From Streptomyces viridochromogenes DSM 40736 (lineage in GTDB: Bacteria; Actinomycetota; Actinomycetes; Streptomycetales; Streptomycetaceae): DNA of 54,826 nt. Where the stretch lies: positions 7,348,521-7,403,346 of the forward strand of contig NZ_GG657757.1 in assembly GCF_000158955.1 (NCBI RefSeq), read 5' to 3'. Below the pieces are notes generated by a model, which saw only the letters and a program-made list of their open reading frames with translations, was not told the DNA's origin and ran no database searches. Below are positions 1-10,464 of this stretch, piece after piece. Each line of letters starts with the position of its first letter. The stretch's first letter is position 1. A program made the position numbers and the translations under genes.

Positions 1-33
1 TCGGCGGCTGAACCGGAGGTGAGGGGGGAGGCC

Positions 34-436
34 ATGGTGCCGGTCCGGGTCACGGCGATCGCGAGTCTGACGCCGCTGGAGGAGCTGGACGACGACCCCG
101 TTCCTGGTCGACTCCCGCAGTCAGCACGCGATGTGCGCCCGCTGGGCGGCCGAGCGCGGCTACGTGGTGAGCCGGGAGTTACTGGTCCGCGGACTGCGTC
201 CCGACCACGGCGCGCTGTGGGACGGCGTCCGGCCCGGCCTCGACCTGTTCGTGGCGCCCAGCCGGCGGGTCCTGGAGAGCGCGCTCGCGTCCGTCGAGGA
301 GTTCACCGCGGAGTGCGCACGGCGCGGAGTGCGGGTCGAGACGGTGGGGAGCGCGGAGCCGGCGTACGACGCGGCCATGAAGGCGTGCGTGCACCGCCGG
401 CTCTCCATGCCGACGGCCGGCTACGACGGGCGCTGA
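34..436 (+). pseudogene. resolvase-like protein gene, apparently frameshifted
   Basis: An ATG at 34 follows a strong GGGGGAGG ribosome site and reads about 22 residues ending LEELDDDP. The natural continuation (FLVDSRSQHAMCARW, then to the TGA at 434-436) is one frame away, from about 101. That second frame is closed upstream by a TGA at 68-70 and its first ATG (131) has no ribosome site, so one extra base near 97-101 is the simplest explanation. The joined product, about 130 residues, resembles the N-terminal domain of serine recombinases (CARWAAERGY, then LDLFVAPSRRVLE, then CARRGVRVETV) but lacks the usual YARVS catalytic motif and has no DNA-binding domain. A TTA leucine codon lies at 179-181. 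It could be a decayed gene or a sequencing error in an intact small gene; the family assignment is an inference. Confidence 0.5.
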
Positions 437-570
437 CGGCTCGCGTCCGGGTCGGGCACCGCAGCCCGGTACGGCCGTCCTGCTTGTGCACCGTCGTGGC
501 GGGAAAGAGAGCGATCTCGACCGGAAATGACATGCGGGGACAGAAGGCGTCCCACCGGCGTTGAGACACT

Positions 571-2691
571 GTGAGCAGGAAGCCCGTGGTGACGGGCCGG
601 GACGTGAGGTGGCTGGGCGTGCGGGGCGTGCGGTGGCGGCGGGTCGCCAGTCAGGTCGGGCGGAGCGTCGCCGTGTGGGCGGTCTGCACCGTCACCCTGC
701 TCGTGCTCGCCGGGATCCTCCCGGACTTCCGGCTCCGCTCGGAGAACGGTGACAGCGCCACCGACATCGCCGTCACGGCGGCCTTCGGCGCCGGCGCCTT
801 CGGTCTGCTGTCGGCCTTGGTGTGGCCGCTGCTCGTCCGGCTCCTGCTCCTCGTGCCGGCGCTCGTGCTCGGCCTGCTGGTGTTCTTCCTCAACGGCGCG
901 CTGCTGCTGCTCGCCCTGCACCTCAACCCCGCCGAGCGCGGGGCCGCCGCCCCGGAGACCGCCGTCGTGGTCGCCGCCGTGATGTCCGCGGTGGCGTCCG
1001 CCACGGGCGCCGCCCTGGCCGTACGCGACGACGACGCCTACCGCCGCAGGCTGTACCGGCTCTCCGACCGCCGCCGCAGATCCCGACCGCCCAGCCCCGC
1101 CGCCGCCGGCACGGTCTTCCTGCAACTCGACGGCGTCGGCCACGACGTCCTGCTGGACGCTGTCGGCAAGGGCGCGATGCCCACCATCGCCCGCTGGCTC
1201 GACTTGGGCGACGGCGGCCGACCCACCCACCGGCTCACCCCCTGGCGCACCGACTGGTCCAGCCAGACCGGCGCGAGCCAGCTCGGCATCCTGCACGGCA
1301 GCAACCACGACGTCCCCGCCTTCCGCTGGTACGAGAAGGACTCCCGCGAGGTGGTGGTCTGCAACCGCCCGACCAGCGCCGCGGAACTCCAGCGCCGCGC
1401 CGTCGAACACGCGGGGCACGGCGGGCTGCTCACCCTCGACGGCGCCAGCCGGGGCAACCTGTTCAGCGGCGGCGCCGACGAACAGGCCCTCGTGCTGTCC
1501 ATCGCCACCCGCCGCCGCAGTCGGGAGAACCGCTCCCGCGCGGGCTACTTCGCCTACTTCTCGGACCCGGCGAACGCCGTGCGCACGGCCCTGTCCTTCG
1601 TCGCCGAGGTCGGCCGCGAGATCGGCCAGTCCACCCGGGCCCGGCTGCGCAAGCAGCGCCCGCGCGTCTCCCGCGCCGGCCTCTACCCCTTCGTCCGGGC
1701 CTTCGCGACGGTCGTCGAGCGGGACGTCGTCGTCGCCTCCGTCATGGGCGACATGCTCGCCGGCCGCACCGCCGTCTACGCCGACCTCGTGGCCTACGAC
1801 GAGGTCGCCCACCACTCCGGACCGGCGAGCCGCGACGCGCGGAAGGTCCTCGAACGCCTCGACCGTTCGCTCGCCCTGATCGAGAACGTCGCCGAGCACG
1901 CCCCGCGCCCGTACCGGATCGTCGTGCTGTCCGACCACGGCCAGAGCCCCGGGGAGACGTTCCGCTCCCGCTACGGGCTCACCCTCGGCGACCTGGTGCG
2001 GGCCGGCTGCGGACTGCACGTGCCGCGCCGGGCGGAGCGCACCCGCAGCGGGGCGGAGGCCCGCGTCGCCGTGCGCGCCGCGTTGCGCATACCGGTCGAG
2101 GAGGGCGGCGAGCGGCACCGCCCCGAACGCCGCCCGGAGCCGATCGTGCTGGCCTCCGGCAACCTCGGCCTGGTGTCCTTCCCGGACGTCACGCACCGGA
2201 TGAGCAAGGAGGAGATCGACGCCCGCCACCCCGCGCTGCTGACGACCCTCGCCAACCACCCCGGCGTCGGCTTCCTGCTGGTGCGCAGCGAGCGGCACGG
2301 CGGTGTCGTCCTCGGCGCGTACGGCGCCGAGATCCCGCTGGCCGACCTCGACGACGACCCGGGCCCGCTCGCCCCGTTCGGGCCGGGCGCCGCCGACGTG
2401 GTGCGCCGCACGCACCTCTTCCCGCACACCGCCGACATCATGGTCAACTCCTTCCACGACCCGGCCGACGGCGAAGTCCTCGCCTTCGAGGAGCAGATCG
2501 GCTCCCACGGCGGTCTCGGCGGCGCACAGGGCAAACCGTTCCTGCTGTCGCCGCTCGCCCTCTCCGCGCCGGTCGACGGGGGGACGGAGCTCGCCGGCGC
2601 CGAACACGTCCACCAGGTGCTGCGCCGCTGGCTGCGCGAGTCCAACGGCCCCCAGGTGCCGCTGGAGAGCAGCGAGGAACGCGCCGCCTGA
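571..2691 (+). CDS. membrane-anchored alkaline phosphatase/phosphodiesterase superfamily protein with holin-like N-terminus
   Basis: 706 residues from a GTG. Residues about 25-150 hold several hydrophobic segments, including a leucine-rich stretch typical of the Phage_holin_4_2 type. A basic linker follows, then from about residue 180 an alkaline-phosphatase/nucleotide-pyrophosphatase fold. Likely metal ligands and nucleophile are visible: LQLDGVGHD, then SSQTGASQ (candidate Thr nucleophile), AYDEVAHHSG, VLSDHGQ and a late GSHGG. The protein should be anchored in the cell membrane; the side on which the enzyme domain sits is not clear. The substrate is unknown; phosphodiester, phosphonate or sulfate esters would all fit. 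The name 'holin' would be misleading, since no phage genes are nearby. The gene stands alone, with 134 bp of non-coding sequence upstream. Confidence 0.8.
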   Translation: MSRKPVVTGRDVRWLGVRGVRWRRVASQVGRSVAVWAVCTVTLLVLAGILPDFRLRSENGDSATDIAVTAAFGAGAFGLLSALVWPLLVRLLLLVPALVLGLLVFFLNGALLLLALHLNPAERGAAAPETAVVVAAVMSAVASATGAALAVRDDDAYRRRLYRLSDRRRRSRPPSPAAAGTVFLQLDGVGHDVLLDAVGKGAMPTIARWLDLGDGGRPTHRLTPWRTDWSSQTGASQLGILHGSNHDVPAFRWYEKDSREVVVCNRPTSAAELQRRAVEHAGHGGLLTLDGASRGNLFSGGADEQALVLSIATRRRSRENRSRAGYFAYFSDPANAVRTALSFVAEVGREIGQSTRARLRKQRPRVSRAGLYPFVRAFATVVERDVVVASVMGDMLAGRTAVYADLVAYDEVAHHSGPASRDARKVLERLDRSLALIENVAEHAPRPYRIVVLSDHGQSPGETFRSRYGLTLGDLVRAGCGLHVPRRAERTRSGAEARVAVRAALRIPVEEGGERHRPERRPEPIVLASGNLGLVSFPDVTHRMSKEEIDARHPALLTTLANHPGVGFLLVRSERHGGVVLGAYGAEIPLADLDDDPGPLAPFGPGAADVVRRTHLFPHTADIMVNSFHDPADGEVLAFEEQIGSHGGLGGAQGKPFLLSPLALSAPVDGGTELAGAEHVHQVLRRWLRESNGPQVPLESSEERAA

Positions 2692-2811
2692 GACCCGGCC
2701 GCACCGGTGAAGGCCCGGTCTTCCGCGTGCGCCGAACCGGAGTGTGATCGGATGGGGGCACGGGACCCGGAGACGGGCCCACACGCGAGTCCGCACGCGA
2801 AAGGAAGAACC

Positions 2812-3240
2812 GTGGCTACCACGCGCTCCGCACACACCGTCTGGGAAGGCAATCTGCTCGAGGGCAACGGCGTTGTCACCTTCGACTCCTCCGGTGCCAT
2901 CGGCGAGCAGCCGGTCACGTGGGCCTCGCGCGCCCAGGAGGCGAACGGGAAGACCAGCCCCGAGGAGCTGATCGCCGCCGCCCACTCCAGCTGCTTCTCC
3001 ATGGCCTTCTCCAACATCCTCAACAAGGCCGGGACGCCGCCCACCAAGCTCGTCACCTCGGCCGACGTGTCCTTCCAGCCCGGCGAGGGCATCACCGGCA
3101 TCCACCTCACCGTCGAGGGCACCGTCCCCGGCATCGACGAGGCGGCCTTCCTCGCCGCCGCCGACGAGGCCAAGGTCGGCTGCCCGGTCAGCCAGGCGCT
3201 CAAGGCCACGCCCATCACGCTGACCGCCAAGCTCGCCTGA
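2812..3240 (+). CDS. osmC: OsmC/Ohr-family peroxiredoxin
   Basis: 142 residues from a GTG preceded by AAGGAAG at about 2800, which fixes the start; upstream in-frame codons lack a ribosome site. OsmC-family enzymes reduce organic hydroperoxides in the cytoplasm using two cysteines. Both are present: Cys61 in AAAHSSCFSM and Cys124 in KVGCPVSQAL. Length and the N-terminal TVWEGNLLEGNG segment fit the OsmC branch more than Ohr. The gene appears to be transcribed alone and is followed by a hairpin terminator. No oxidative-stress operator was recognised upstream. Confidence 0.9.
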   Translation: MATTRSAHTVWEGNLLEGNGVVTFDSSGAIGEQPVTWASRAQEANGKTSPEELIAAAHSSCFSMAFSNILNKAGTPPTKLVTSADVSFQPGEGITGIHLTVEGTVPGIDEAAFLAAADEAKVGCPVSQALKATPITLTAKLA

Positions 3241-3255
3241 CCGGACCCACCCACG

Positions 3256-3289
3256 TCGCGCGGGCCGCCCACCAGGGCCGCCCGCGCGA
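3256..3289 (+). terminator. hairpin terminator after osmC
   Basis: TCGCGCGGGC (3256-3265) pairs perfectly with GCCCGCGCGA (3280-3289) around a 14-nt loop, 16 bp after the osmC stop. There is no U tract, which is usual in high-G+C actinobacteria. Confidence 0.6.
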
Positions 3290-3361
3290 TGTCGTCGGTT
3301 CGCCACCCGCGCCCGGGGTATGAACCAGACGCTTTCGAACCGATGGGCCGGAAGGAACGCG

Positions 3362-4744
3362 ATGCTGCCGGGAACGTCCACGAACGCGACGGTGCTCGAC
3401 TCCGCCACCCGCGACCGGACCCGCGTCCTGCTGCTGTTCAGCCTCTCCGGCCGGCTGCGCCCCCGGGACACCGCCCTCGGCGCCCTCGTCGGCCGCTACG
3501 ACTACGGCCGTTTCACCTCCCACCTGACGACCAGCCAGGACGTGCTCCCCGTACCGATGCTGGACGAACAGGTCGCGCCCCGGCGGCTGCGGCTGCCGCA
3601 CGGTGACCACGGCCTCGGCCTCGCGTCCCTGCGGATCCTCGTCGTCACCACCCCGCGCGGCGACGCGACGCTGGTCGTGGACTGCGTCTTCGCGGGCGAG
3701 ACCACGGCCGGCGACCTCGCCGCCTGGCTGGCCACGACCTGCTTCGACCGCGAGCGCATCGAACTCGACGACCGCCCGCTGCTGACGGCGCTGACCGCGC
3801 AGCTCGGCCGCCGGACGCTGACCCTCGGCCAGAACGTGCACCAGCTCGTCTTCCCCGGCGGCCGGTTACAGCGGGAGCTGCTCAGCGCCGACGAGGCCCG
3901 CAAGGCGGTCCTGCTCAACGAGATCGTCTACCGCGGCAGGATGCCCTGGAACCCCGCCACGCCCCACGACGCGAGCCTCGCGCCCCACCTCAGGAACCAC
4001 GGCCTCACCCTGTCCGCCCTCGGCCGGGGCGTCTCCGTCCAGGCCGGCTGGGCCCCGCACGTGGAGAACGGCCTGATGCTCGTGGCCGTCGGCATGATCT
4101 CCGCCCTTGCCGCGCTCCAGCGCACCCGGCTCGCCGCCTTCGCGACGATGAAGGCGAACGAACAGGCCCTCACCGACTCGCCCACCGAGATCCGCTCCCT
4201 GATCTCCCGCCTCTCCGCGGGCGTCAACGAACTCCAACTGGACCTCGCCTTCGGCGTCGAGGCCTACGTCGACAGCCTGCTGATCCCCGAGATGGTCATG
4301 GAGGCCTTCCAGTCCTCGCTGCGCGACGCCCTGGGCATCCGCGACAGCATCGAGAACTCCGCCCGCATGGTCGAGCGCCTGACCTCGGTGATCAGCGCCC
4401 GCTCCGCCGCCCTGGACGCCGAACTCGCCGAGCGCGACGACCGCCGCGACCGCACCGTCTCCGGTCTCGTCGCCGCCGCCACCCTGATCGCCCTGCCGCC
4501 GACCCTGCTGCTGGCCTTCTTCGGCGTGAACGGCACGAACGTCGACGACCACCGCTCCATCCTCGACCTGCGGGCCTACGGCACGGCCTACGCGCTGGCC
4601 TGGCTGCCCTTCGTCGTCCTCGTGGTGATCGGCTACGTCCTGCTCAGACGGGTCAGCACCCGCTCCGGCTCGCTGCTGCCGGTGCCCGACGACGCCCTGC
4701 CCGTACCGCCCCCGCGCGCGCCCTCCGGGAGCCCCCGACCATGA
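3362..4744 (+). CDS. CorA-like membrane protein with a GVN motif
   Basis: 460 residues from an ATG at 3362 with GGAAGGA six bases upstream; an in-frame ATG at 3320 has no such site. The large N-terminal part is soluble. The C-terminus has two membrane helices (VSGLVAAATLIALPPTLLLA and ALAWLPFVVLVVIGYVLL) separated by FFGVNGTN, which matches the CorA layout where GMN lines the pore mouth. Here the motif is GVN, so transport of Mg2+ is not certain. A coiled region (about residues 330-390) precedes the helices, again CorA-like. A TTA leucine codon at 3866-3868 (codon 169) suggests dependence on the bldA tRNA. The TGA stop overlaps the ATG of the next gene, so the two are probably translationally coupled. 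Confidence 0.7.
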   Translation: MLPGTSTNATVLDSATRDRTRVLLLFSLSGRLRPRDTALGALVGRYDYGRFTSHLTTSQDVLPVPMLDEQVAPRRLRLPHGDHGLGLASLRILVVTTPRGDATLVVDCVFAGETTAGDLAAWLATTCFDRERIELDDRPLLTALTAQLGRRTLTLGQNVHQLVFPGGRLQRELLSADEARKAVLLNEIVYRGRMPWNPATPHDASLAPHLRNHGLTLSALGRGVSVQAGWAPHVENGLMLVAVGMISALAALQRTRLAAFATMKANEQALTDSPTEIRSLISRLSAGVNELQLDLAFGVEAYVDSLLIPEMVMEAFQSSLRDALGIRDSIENSARMVERLTSVISARSAALDAELAERDDRRDRTVSGLVAAATLIALPPTLLLAFFGVNGTNVDDHRSILDLRAYGTAYALAWLPFVVLVVIGYVLLRRVSTRSGSLLPVPDDALPVPPPRAPSGSPRP

Positions 4745-5481
4745 CGCCACGCCCCGCCGTCTCCGCCCACCGGGGCGGCTCCGAGCGCGCCGAGGCGGCC
4801 ACCTGGGAGGCGTACAAGGACGCGCTGGAGTCCGGCGCGGAGTACGTCGAGTTCGACATCCGCCGCACCGCGGACGGTGTCCTCGTCGTCTACCACGACC
4901 CCCGGGCCGGGCACACCGGGCCGCCGCTGTCCACGCTCACGCACGCGGAGCTGAGCGAGCGGGCCGGATACGACGTGCCGGTCGTGGACGACGTCATGGC
5001 GCTGATCGCCGGGAGGCTGGTGGCCCACCTGGACCTGAAGGAGATCGGCTACGAGCGCGAGGTGATCGACCGGGCGGTCGCCCTGCTCGGCACCGACGGT
5101 CTGGTCGTGACCACGCTGGAGGACCGTTCCGTCGCCGCCGTGACCCGGGCCTTCCCCGGGGTGCGCACCGCCCTGTCCCTGGGGCGCGACCGCAGGGAAC
5201 TGGCGCCGGCCCGGCTGCCCGGGACCCGGCTGAGCGAGCTGTTCCCGGCCCGCCGCATCCGCGCCTGCGGGGCCCACGGCGTCGCCGTGCACCAGCGGCT
5301 GGCCAGGACCAACGTGCTGCGGGAGGCGACCCGGCACGGCCTGTTCACCATGGTGTGGACGGTCAACGACGACACCCTGATGCGCGCCTTCCTCGCCCAC
5401 CCGCGCGTGGACGTGCTCGTCACCGACCGGCCCCGGCGCGCGGTGGCGCTGCGCGGGCCGATCACCCCTTCGCGGCATTGA
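4741..5481 (+). CDS. glycerophosphodiester phosphodiesterase
   Basis: 246 residues. The GDPD fold is recognisable from the catalytic HRGG near the N-terminus, the metal-binding EFDIRRTADG, and VVYHD, with the C-terminal VWTVNDD typical of the family. It hydrolyses glycerophosphodiesters from lipid turnover to glycerol-3-phosphate and an alcohol. No signal peptide is seen, so it is probably cytoplasmic. The start codon sits inside the stop of the upstream CorA-like gene (ATGA overlap), which fixes both the start and a shared transcript. The 3' end runs into the promoter of dnaK. Confidence 0.9.
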   Translation: MTPRPAVSAHRGGSERAEAATWEAYKDALESGAEYVEFDIRRTADGVLVVYHDPRAGHTGPPLSTLTHAELSERAGYDVPVVDDVMALIAGRLVAHLDLKEIGYEREVIDRAVALLGTDGLVVTTLEDRSVAAVTRAFPGVRTALSLGRDRRELAPARLPGTRLSELFPARRIRACGAHGVAVHQRLARTNVLREATRHGLFTMVWTVNDDTLMRAFLAHPRVDVLVTDRPRRAVALRGPITPSRH

Positions 5482-5497
5482 CAACGGCCCACTCAAG
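5477..5497 (+). promoter_or_regulatory. HAIR-like HspR operator with -35 box, dnaK promoter
   Basis: The right half ACTCAAG (5491-5497) is a perfect half of the HspR operator CTTGAGT-N7-ACTCAAG. With exactly seven bases between, the left half is ATTGACA (5477-5483), matching 4 of 7. TTGACA (5478-5483) is also a perfect -35 hexamer, so the repressor would sit in the promoter spacer. The site overlaps the stop codon of the upstream gene. Confidence 0.55.
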
Positions 5498-5545
5498 TTT
5501 TGTGCTGGAGAGTGTGGAGAGCCGCCCTGGCGGAAGGGGACAGCG

Positions 5546-7413
<1,868 letters not shown>

Positions 7414-7417
<4 letters not shown>

Positions 7418-7881
7418 CCCGTGGCCGGGCCGGCCGGCAGGGTCGCGTGCACGGCCTCGACGACGGACGCGTACGGAGTGCCGCAGCCGGCCAGCCGGGA
7501 GCCGAGCCGCTCCAGTTCGGCGCGGTGCTCCGTCAGCACGTCGGTGTTGCCGGTGCGGGCCGCCAGCTCCAGTACGGCGGGCAGGAAGTCGGGCAGCTCC
7601 CCGCCGGTGAGCTCCAGGCCGTGGGAGCTGTACAGCTCCTGGAAGTGCTCCCGCGAGATCCCGCGCCAGTGGCTCAGGTACAGGCTGTTGCCTTCGGTGC
7701 TCTCGAAGACCTGAAGGTAGTGGGCGGCCAGCTCACCCGGCGGGGTGGCGGCCGCGTGGTCGGCGAACTCCCGCAGCTGCGGGGCGGCTTCGCGCAGCAG
7801 CGGCAGCCGGGCACGGAAGTCGTCACCGGGGTACGTCAGGCACAGCGCGGCCGCCTGGTACAGCAGCTCGAAGCCGGGCAT
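7414..7881 (-). CDS. NarJ/TorD-like molybdoenzyme assembly chaperone
   Basis: 155 residues from an ATG with a GGAGG site. The all-alpha NarJ/TorD signature is visible: a hydrophobic YQAAALCLTYPGDDF start, HYLQVFEST, SLYLSHW, and GELPDFLPAVLELAA (NarJ proteins have GELPDHLP). These chaperones hold a molybdoenzyme apoprotein while the Mo cofactor is inserted. No narG, narH or narI gene flanks it, so it is an orphan. A molybdenum-dependent formate dehydrogenase is encoded 24 kb away, and service to a distant nitrate reductase is equally possible. The stop overlaps that of dnaK by four bases, convergently. Length is short for NarJ (usually over 200 residues). Confidence 0.65.
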
Positions 7882-7966
7882 CAGGCCTCCTTGCGTGCGC
7901 TCCCTTGCCGACGAGGCTAGAGGCGTGCCGGGCAGCGCACCCGCCGGCTACGCCCGAACGGGTCGC

Positions 7967-8830
7967 TCAGTAGCTGTCGCGGTACTCCCGCAGCAGGACC
8001 TCGGTGCGCTGCGTCGACGCGGCGCCCGCCGTCATGTGGTCGAGGACCTCCAGATGCGTGGAGACCTCCTTGCGGGAGTCGAGGTAGAGCGCGCCGGTCA
8101 GGTACTCGGTGAAGACCATGTCGGGCAGTTCGGGCTCGGCGAAGCGGAACAGCGAGAACGGCGCGTACGTCCCGGGGTGCGGACCGTCCTTGAACTCGGC
8201 GACCTGGAGGGTGACGCGGTCCCGCGCGGAGTACTCCAGCAGCTTGTCCAGCTGGTCGCGCATCACCTGCCCGTCGGCGCTCACCGGGCGGCGCAGCACC
8301 GTCTCGTCCATGATCACCCACAGGTGCGGCGGGTCCGGGCGCTCCAGCAGCCGCTGCCGTTCCATCCGCAGCGACACATGCCGCTCCACGGCCTCGGGGC
8401 CAAAGTTCCCGATGGTGCCCGCCTCCAGGACGGCACGCGCGTACCCCTCGCTCTGGAGCAGCCCCGGCACGAAGTGCGGTTCGTACGAACGGATGATCCG
8501 CGCGGCGCCCTCCAGGCTGACGTACAGGCTGAACCACTCCGGCAGCACGTCGTGGAACCGCTGCCACCAGCCCGGCCGGTTCGCCTCCTCGGCGAGGTCG
8601 ACGAACGCGGTCACCTCGTCGTCTGCCACGCCGTACGCCGTCAGCAGGATCTGCACGTACGGGATCTTCAGCGCGACATCGGCCGTCTCCATCCGCCGGA
8701 CGGTCGCCGGCGCGACGCGCAGCACCCGGGCGGCCTCGTCACGGCTGAGGCCCGCCGCCTCGCGCAGCTCCTGGAGCCGCTTGCCCAGCACCACCTGGCC
8801 CACGGTGGGTGCGGCCCGCCGTTCACTCAC
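7967..8830 (-). CDS. XRE-family regulator with DUF5753 domain
   Basis: About 287 residues. The preferred start is the GTG at 8830, which has GGGAGG seven bases upstream; an in-frame TTG lies five codons earlier. Residues about 12-70 form a helix-turn-helix (LQELREAAGLSRDEAARVLRV, then TVRRMETAD). The rest is the DUF5753 sensory domain common in Streptomyces, with YVSLEGAARIIRSYEPHFVPG and LLQSEGYARA. Such genes usually pair with a small DUF397 gene; none is visible here. Its targets are unknown. Confidence 0.85.
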   Translation of the reverse strand: MSERRAAPTVGQVVLGKRLQELREAAGLSRDEAARVLRVAPATVRRMETADVALKIPYVQILLTAYGVADDEVTAFVDLAEEANRPGWWQRFHDVLPEWFSLYVSLEGAARIIRSYEPHFVPGLLQSEGYARAVLEAGTIGNFGPEAVERHVSLRMERQRLLERPDPPHLWVIMDETVLRRPVSADGQVMRDQLDKLLEYSARDRVTLQVAEFKDGPHPGTYAPFSLFRFAEPELPDMVFTEYLTGALYLDSRKEVSTHLEVLDHMTAGAASTQRTEVLLREYRDSY

Positions 8831-8938
8831 GCCACGCCTCCCCAACGCCCCCGAGCCTGCGCTCAGTCTGTCACGTACGGCTCACAGTCTCCCAGGGCCG
8901 ACGGTGAGGAGATGGCGGGAACCGACCGGCGCCGGGTC

Positions 8939-8955
8939 ATTACCCCGGGGGTAAT
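8939..8955. promoter_or_regulatory. perfect 8-bp inverted repeat, operator candidate
   Basis: ATTACCCC-G-GGGGTAAT is a perfect palindrome in the 283-bp gap between two divergent genes (XRE regulator on the minus strand, small membrane protein on the plus strand). It is more A+T rich than its surroundings at both ends, as operators often are. The rest of the gap (8831-9113) shows no gene. Confidence 0.5.
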
Positions 8956-9113
8956 CGACCGGGCGCGGCCGGGACGGGATCGTGGAGCCACCGGGGACCG
9001 GGCCGGCGCACTCCGGTCCGGCCCCCGGCCCGCTCCCGCACCACCCCGGCCGCGTCGCATCCCGCGACCGCCCCCAGCCGCCGCACCACGACCCCGACGG
9101 AGGGTGATCCACC

Positions 9114-9539
9114 ATGTCCGCGACCCAGCTCGCCGCGCTCGCCCGTACCTCCGCGCCGCAGTCGACGCTGCGCCGTTTCCTCGCCCTGGACGCCGCGGTG
9201 ACCGGCGCCAACGCCCTCGCCTACCTCACGCTCCCCGGTCCGCTCGGCCGTTTCCTCGGCGTCGACCCCGCGCTGCTGCTCGCACTGGGTGCCTTCCTCG
9301 CCGCCTACGCGGCGGGCGTGGCCCTGCTGGCCGCCCGGCCGGCGCCGCCGGCACCCGGTGTGCGGACCGTCGTGGAGGCCAACCTCGCCTGGGCGGTGGC
9401 GAGCATCGCGGCCCTGGCGCTGTGGCTCACACCGAGCACGGCGGGCGCCGTGTGGACGGTGCTCCAGGCCCTCACCGTGGCCGGGTTCGCCGTCCTCCAG
9501 CACACGGCCCTGAAGGCCCGTCAGGGCAGCAGCGTCTGA
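9114..9539 (+). CDS. small integral membrane protein
   Basis: 141 residues with about four hydrophobic segments: residues 25-42, 54-72, 86-105 and 112-130. The start ATG follows GGAGGGTGATCC. The pattern LRRFLALDAAVTGANALAYL and LLALGAFLAAYAAGVALLA is common in uncharacterised actinobacterial membrane proteins, and I do not recognise a function. Its last 19 bases overlap the convergent XRE gene. The perfect palindrome at 8939-8955 lies in its upstream region. Confidence 0.75.
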   Translation: MSATQLAALARTSAPQSTLRRFLALDAAVTGANALAYLTLPGPLGRFLGVDPALLLALGAFLAAYAAGVALLAARPAPPAPGVRTVVEANLAWAVASIAALALWLTPSTAGAVWTVLQALTVAGFAVLQHTALKARQGSSV

Positions 9540-10336
9540 AGGTGCTTGACCGTCGCCGGGTCGGCCGGGAGCAGCGTCTCGATGGCCAGCTCGGCGACGG
9601 TCACGTCCATCGGCGTGTTGAACGTGGAGATCGAGGAGATGAACGACAGCGTCCGCCCCTCGTGCTCGATCCGCAGCGGCAGCGCGACGTACGGCACCGC
9701 GTCCGAGGGCTCCTCAGGACCGGTTCCCGGCTCCTCCTCCGGCACCGGATACGCCGCGACCTCCTCGTACAGGGCCCGCAGCGGCGCGGAGCGGTGCAGC
9801 GCGATCTGCCGCTCCATCTGTTCCAGCAGGTGACCGCGCCAGGCGCGCAGGTTGCGGATGCGAGGTGCGAGGCCCTTCGGGTGCAGGGCGAGCCGCATCG
9901 CGTTCAGCGGCGGCTCGAGCAGCGACTCGCAGACACCGTCGACCAGCGTCATGATCCCCCGGTTGGCCGCCACGACGTCGTACACCGCGTCCACCACCAG
10001 CGCCGGATACGGTTCGTAGCCGCTGATCAGCCGCTCGATGCCGTCCCTCAGCGCGCCCAGCGCCGGGTCGTCCAGCGGCGTCTCCGGGTAGCGCGGGGCG
10101 TAACCGGCCGCGAGCAGCAGCGCGTTGCGCTCCCGCACGGGAACGTCCAGGTGCTCGGCGAGTCGCAGCACCATCTCCTCGCTGGGCCGGGAGCGGCCGG
10201 TCTCGACGAAGCTGATGTGCCGGGCCGAGGAGTCCGCGCGCAGGGCCAGCTCCAGCTGGCTGACCCGCCGCTGCTCGCGCCAGGCCCGCAGCAGCGGTCC
10301 CACGCCCTTCCCGGCGGTGGACGGGTGAGTGGTCAT
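9521..10336 (-). CDS. XRE-family regulator with MmyB-like ligand domain
   Basis: 271 residues from ATG at 10336. The N-terminal helix-turn-helix (residues about 12-70) reads LRAWREQRRVSQLELALR and ISFVETGRSRPS, the signature of the MmyB-type group. The C-terminal ligand domain begins near residue 100 with YEPYPALVVDAVYDVVAANRG and holds WRGHLLEQMERQI, also typical of the group; some relatives bind fatty acids. Genes controlled by such regulators often lie next door, here the dehydratase pair (plus strand, divergent) or the small membrane protein (convergent). The 128-bp gap to the dehydratase should contain both promoters. Confidence 0.85.
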   Translation of the reverse strand: MTTHPSTAGKGVGPLLRAWREQRRVSQLELALRADSSARHISFVETGRSRPSEEMVLRLAEHLDVPVRERNALLLAAGYAPRYPETPLDDPALGALRDGIERLISGYEPYPALVVDAVYDVVAANRGIMTLVDGVCESLLEPPLNAMRLALHPKGLAPRIRNLRAWRGHLLEQMERQIALHRSAPLRALYEEVAAYPVPEEEPGTGPEEPSDAVPYVALPLRIEHEGRTLSFISSISTFNTPMDVTVAELAIETLLPADPATVKHLQTLLP

Positions 10337-10464
10337 GCCGGGACCGTAGTCGAGAACCGGTCGTCCCGGACAGGCACACCCTTCTGACCAGGGCCCCGGG
10401 CCGCTCGCTGTGGCAGGCTGAGGGCAGGACCGAGGACACCGCCGCAAGGGAAGGAGCGCAGCCC

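Noticed and set aside
571..900. Prophage holin
   Set aside because: The hydrophobic N-terminus resembles a holin domain, but it is fused to a phosphatase-type domain and no phage genes are near.
421..3471. 1016-codon open frame on the minus strand
   Set aside because: Antisense to the phosphodiesterase-like and osmC genes, with G/R/A-rich sequence and no recognisable domain.
7745..10387. 880-codon open frame on the plus strand
   Set aside because: Runs antisense through two clear XRE regulators and a gap; compositionally biased and without motifs.
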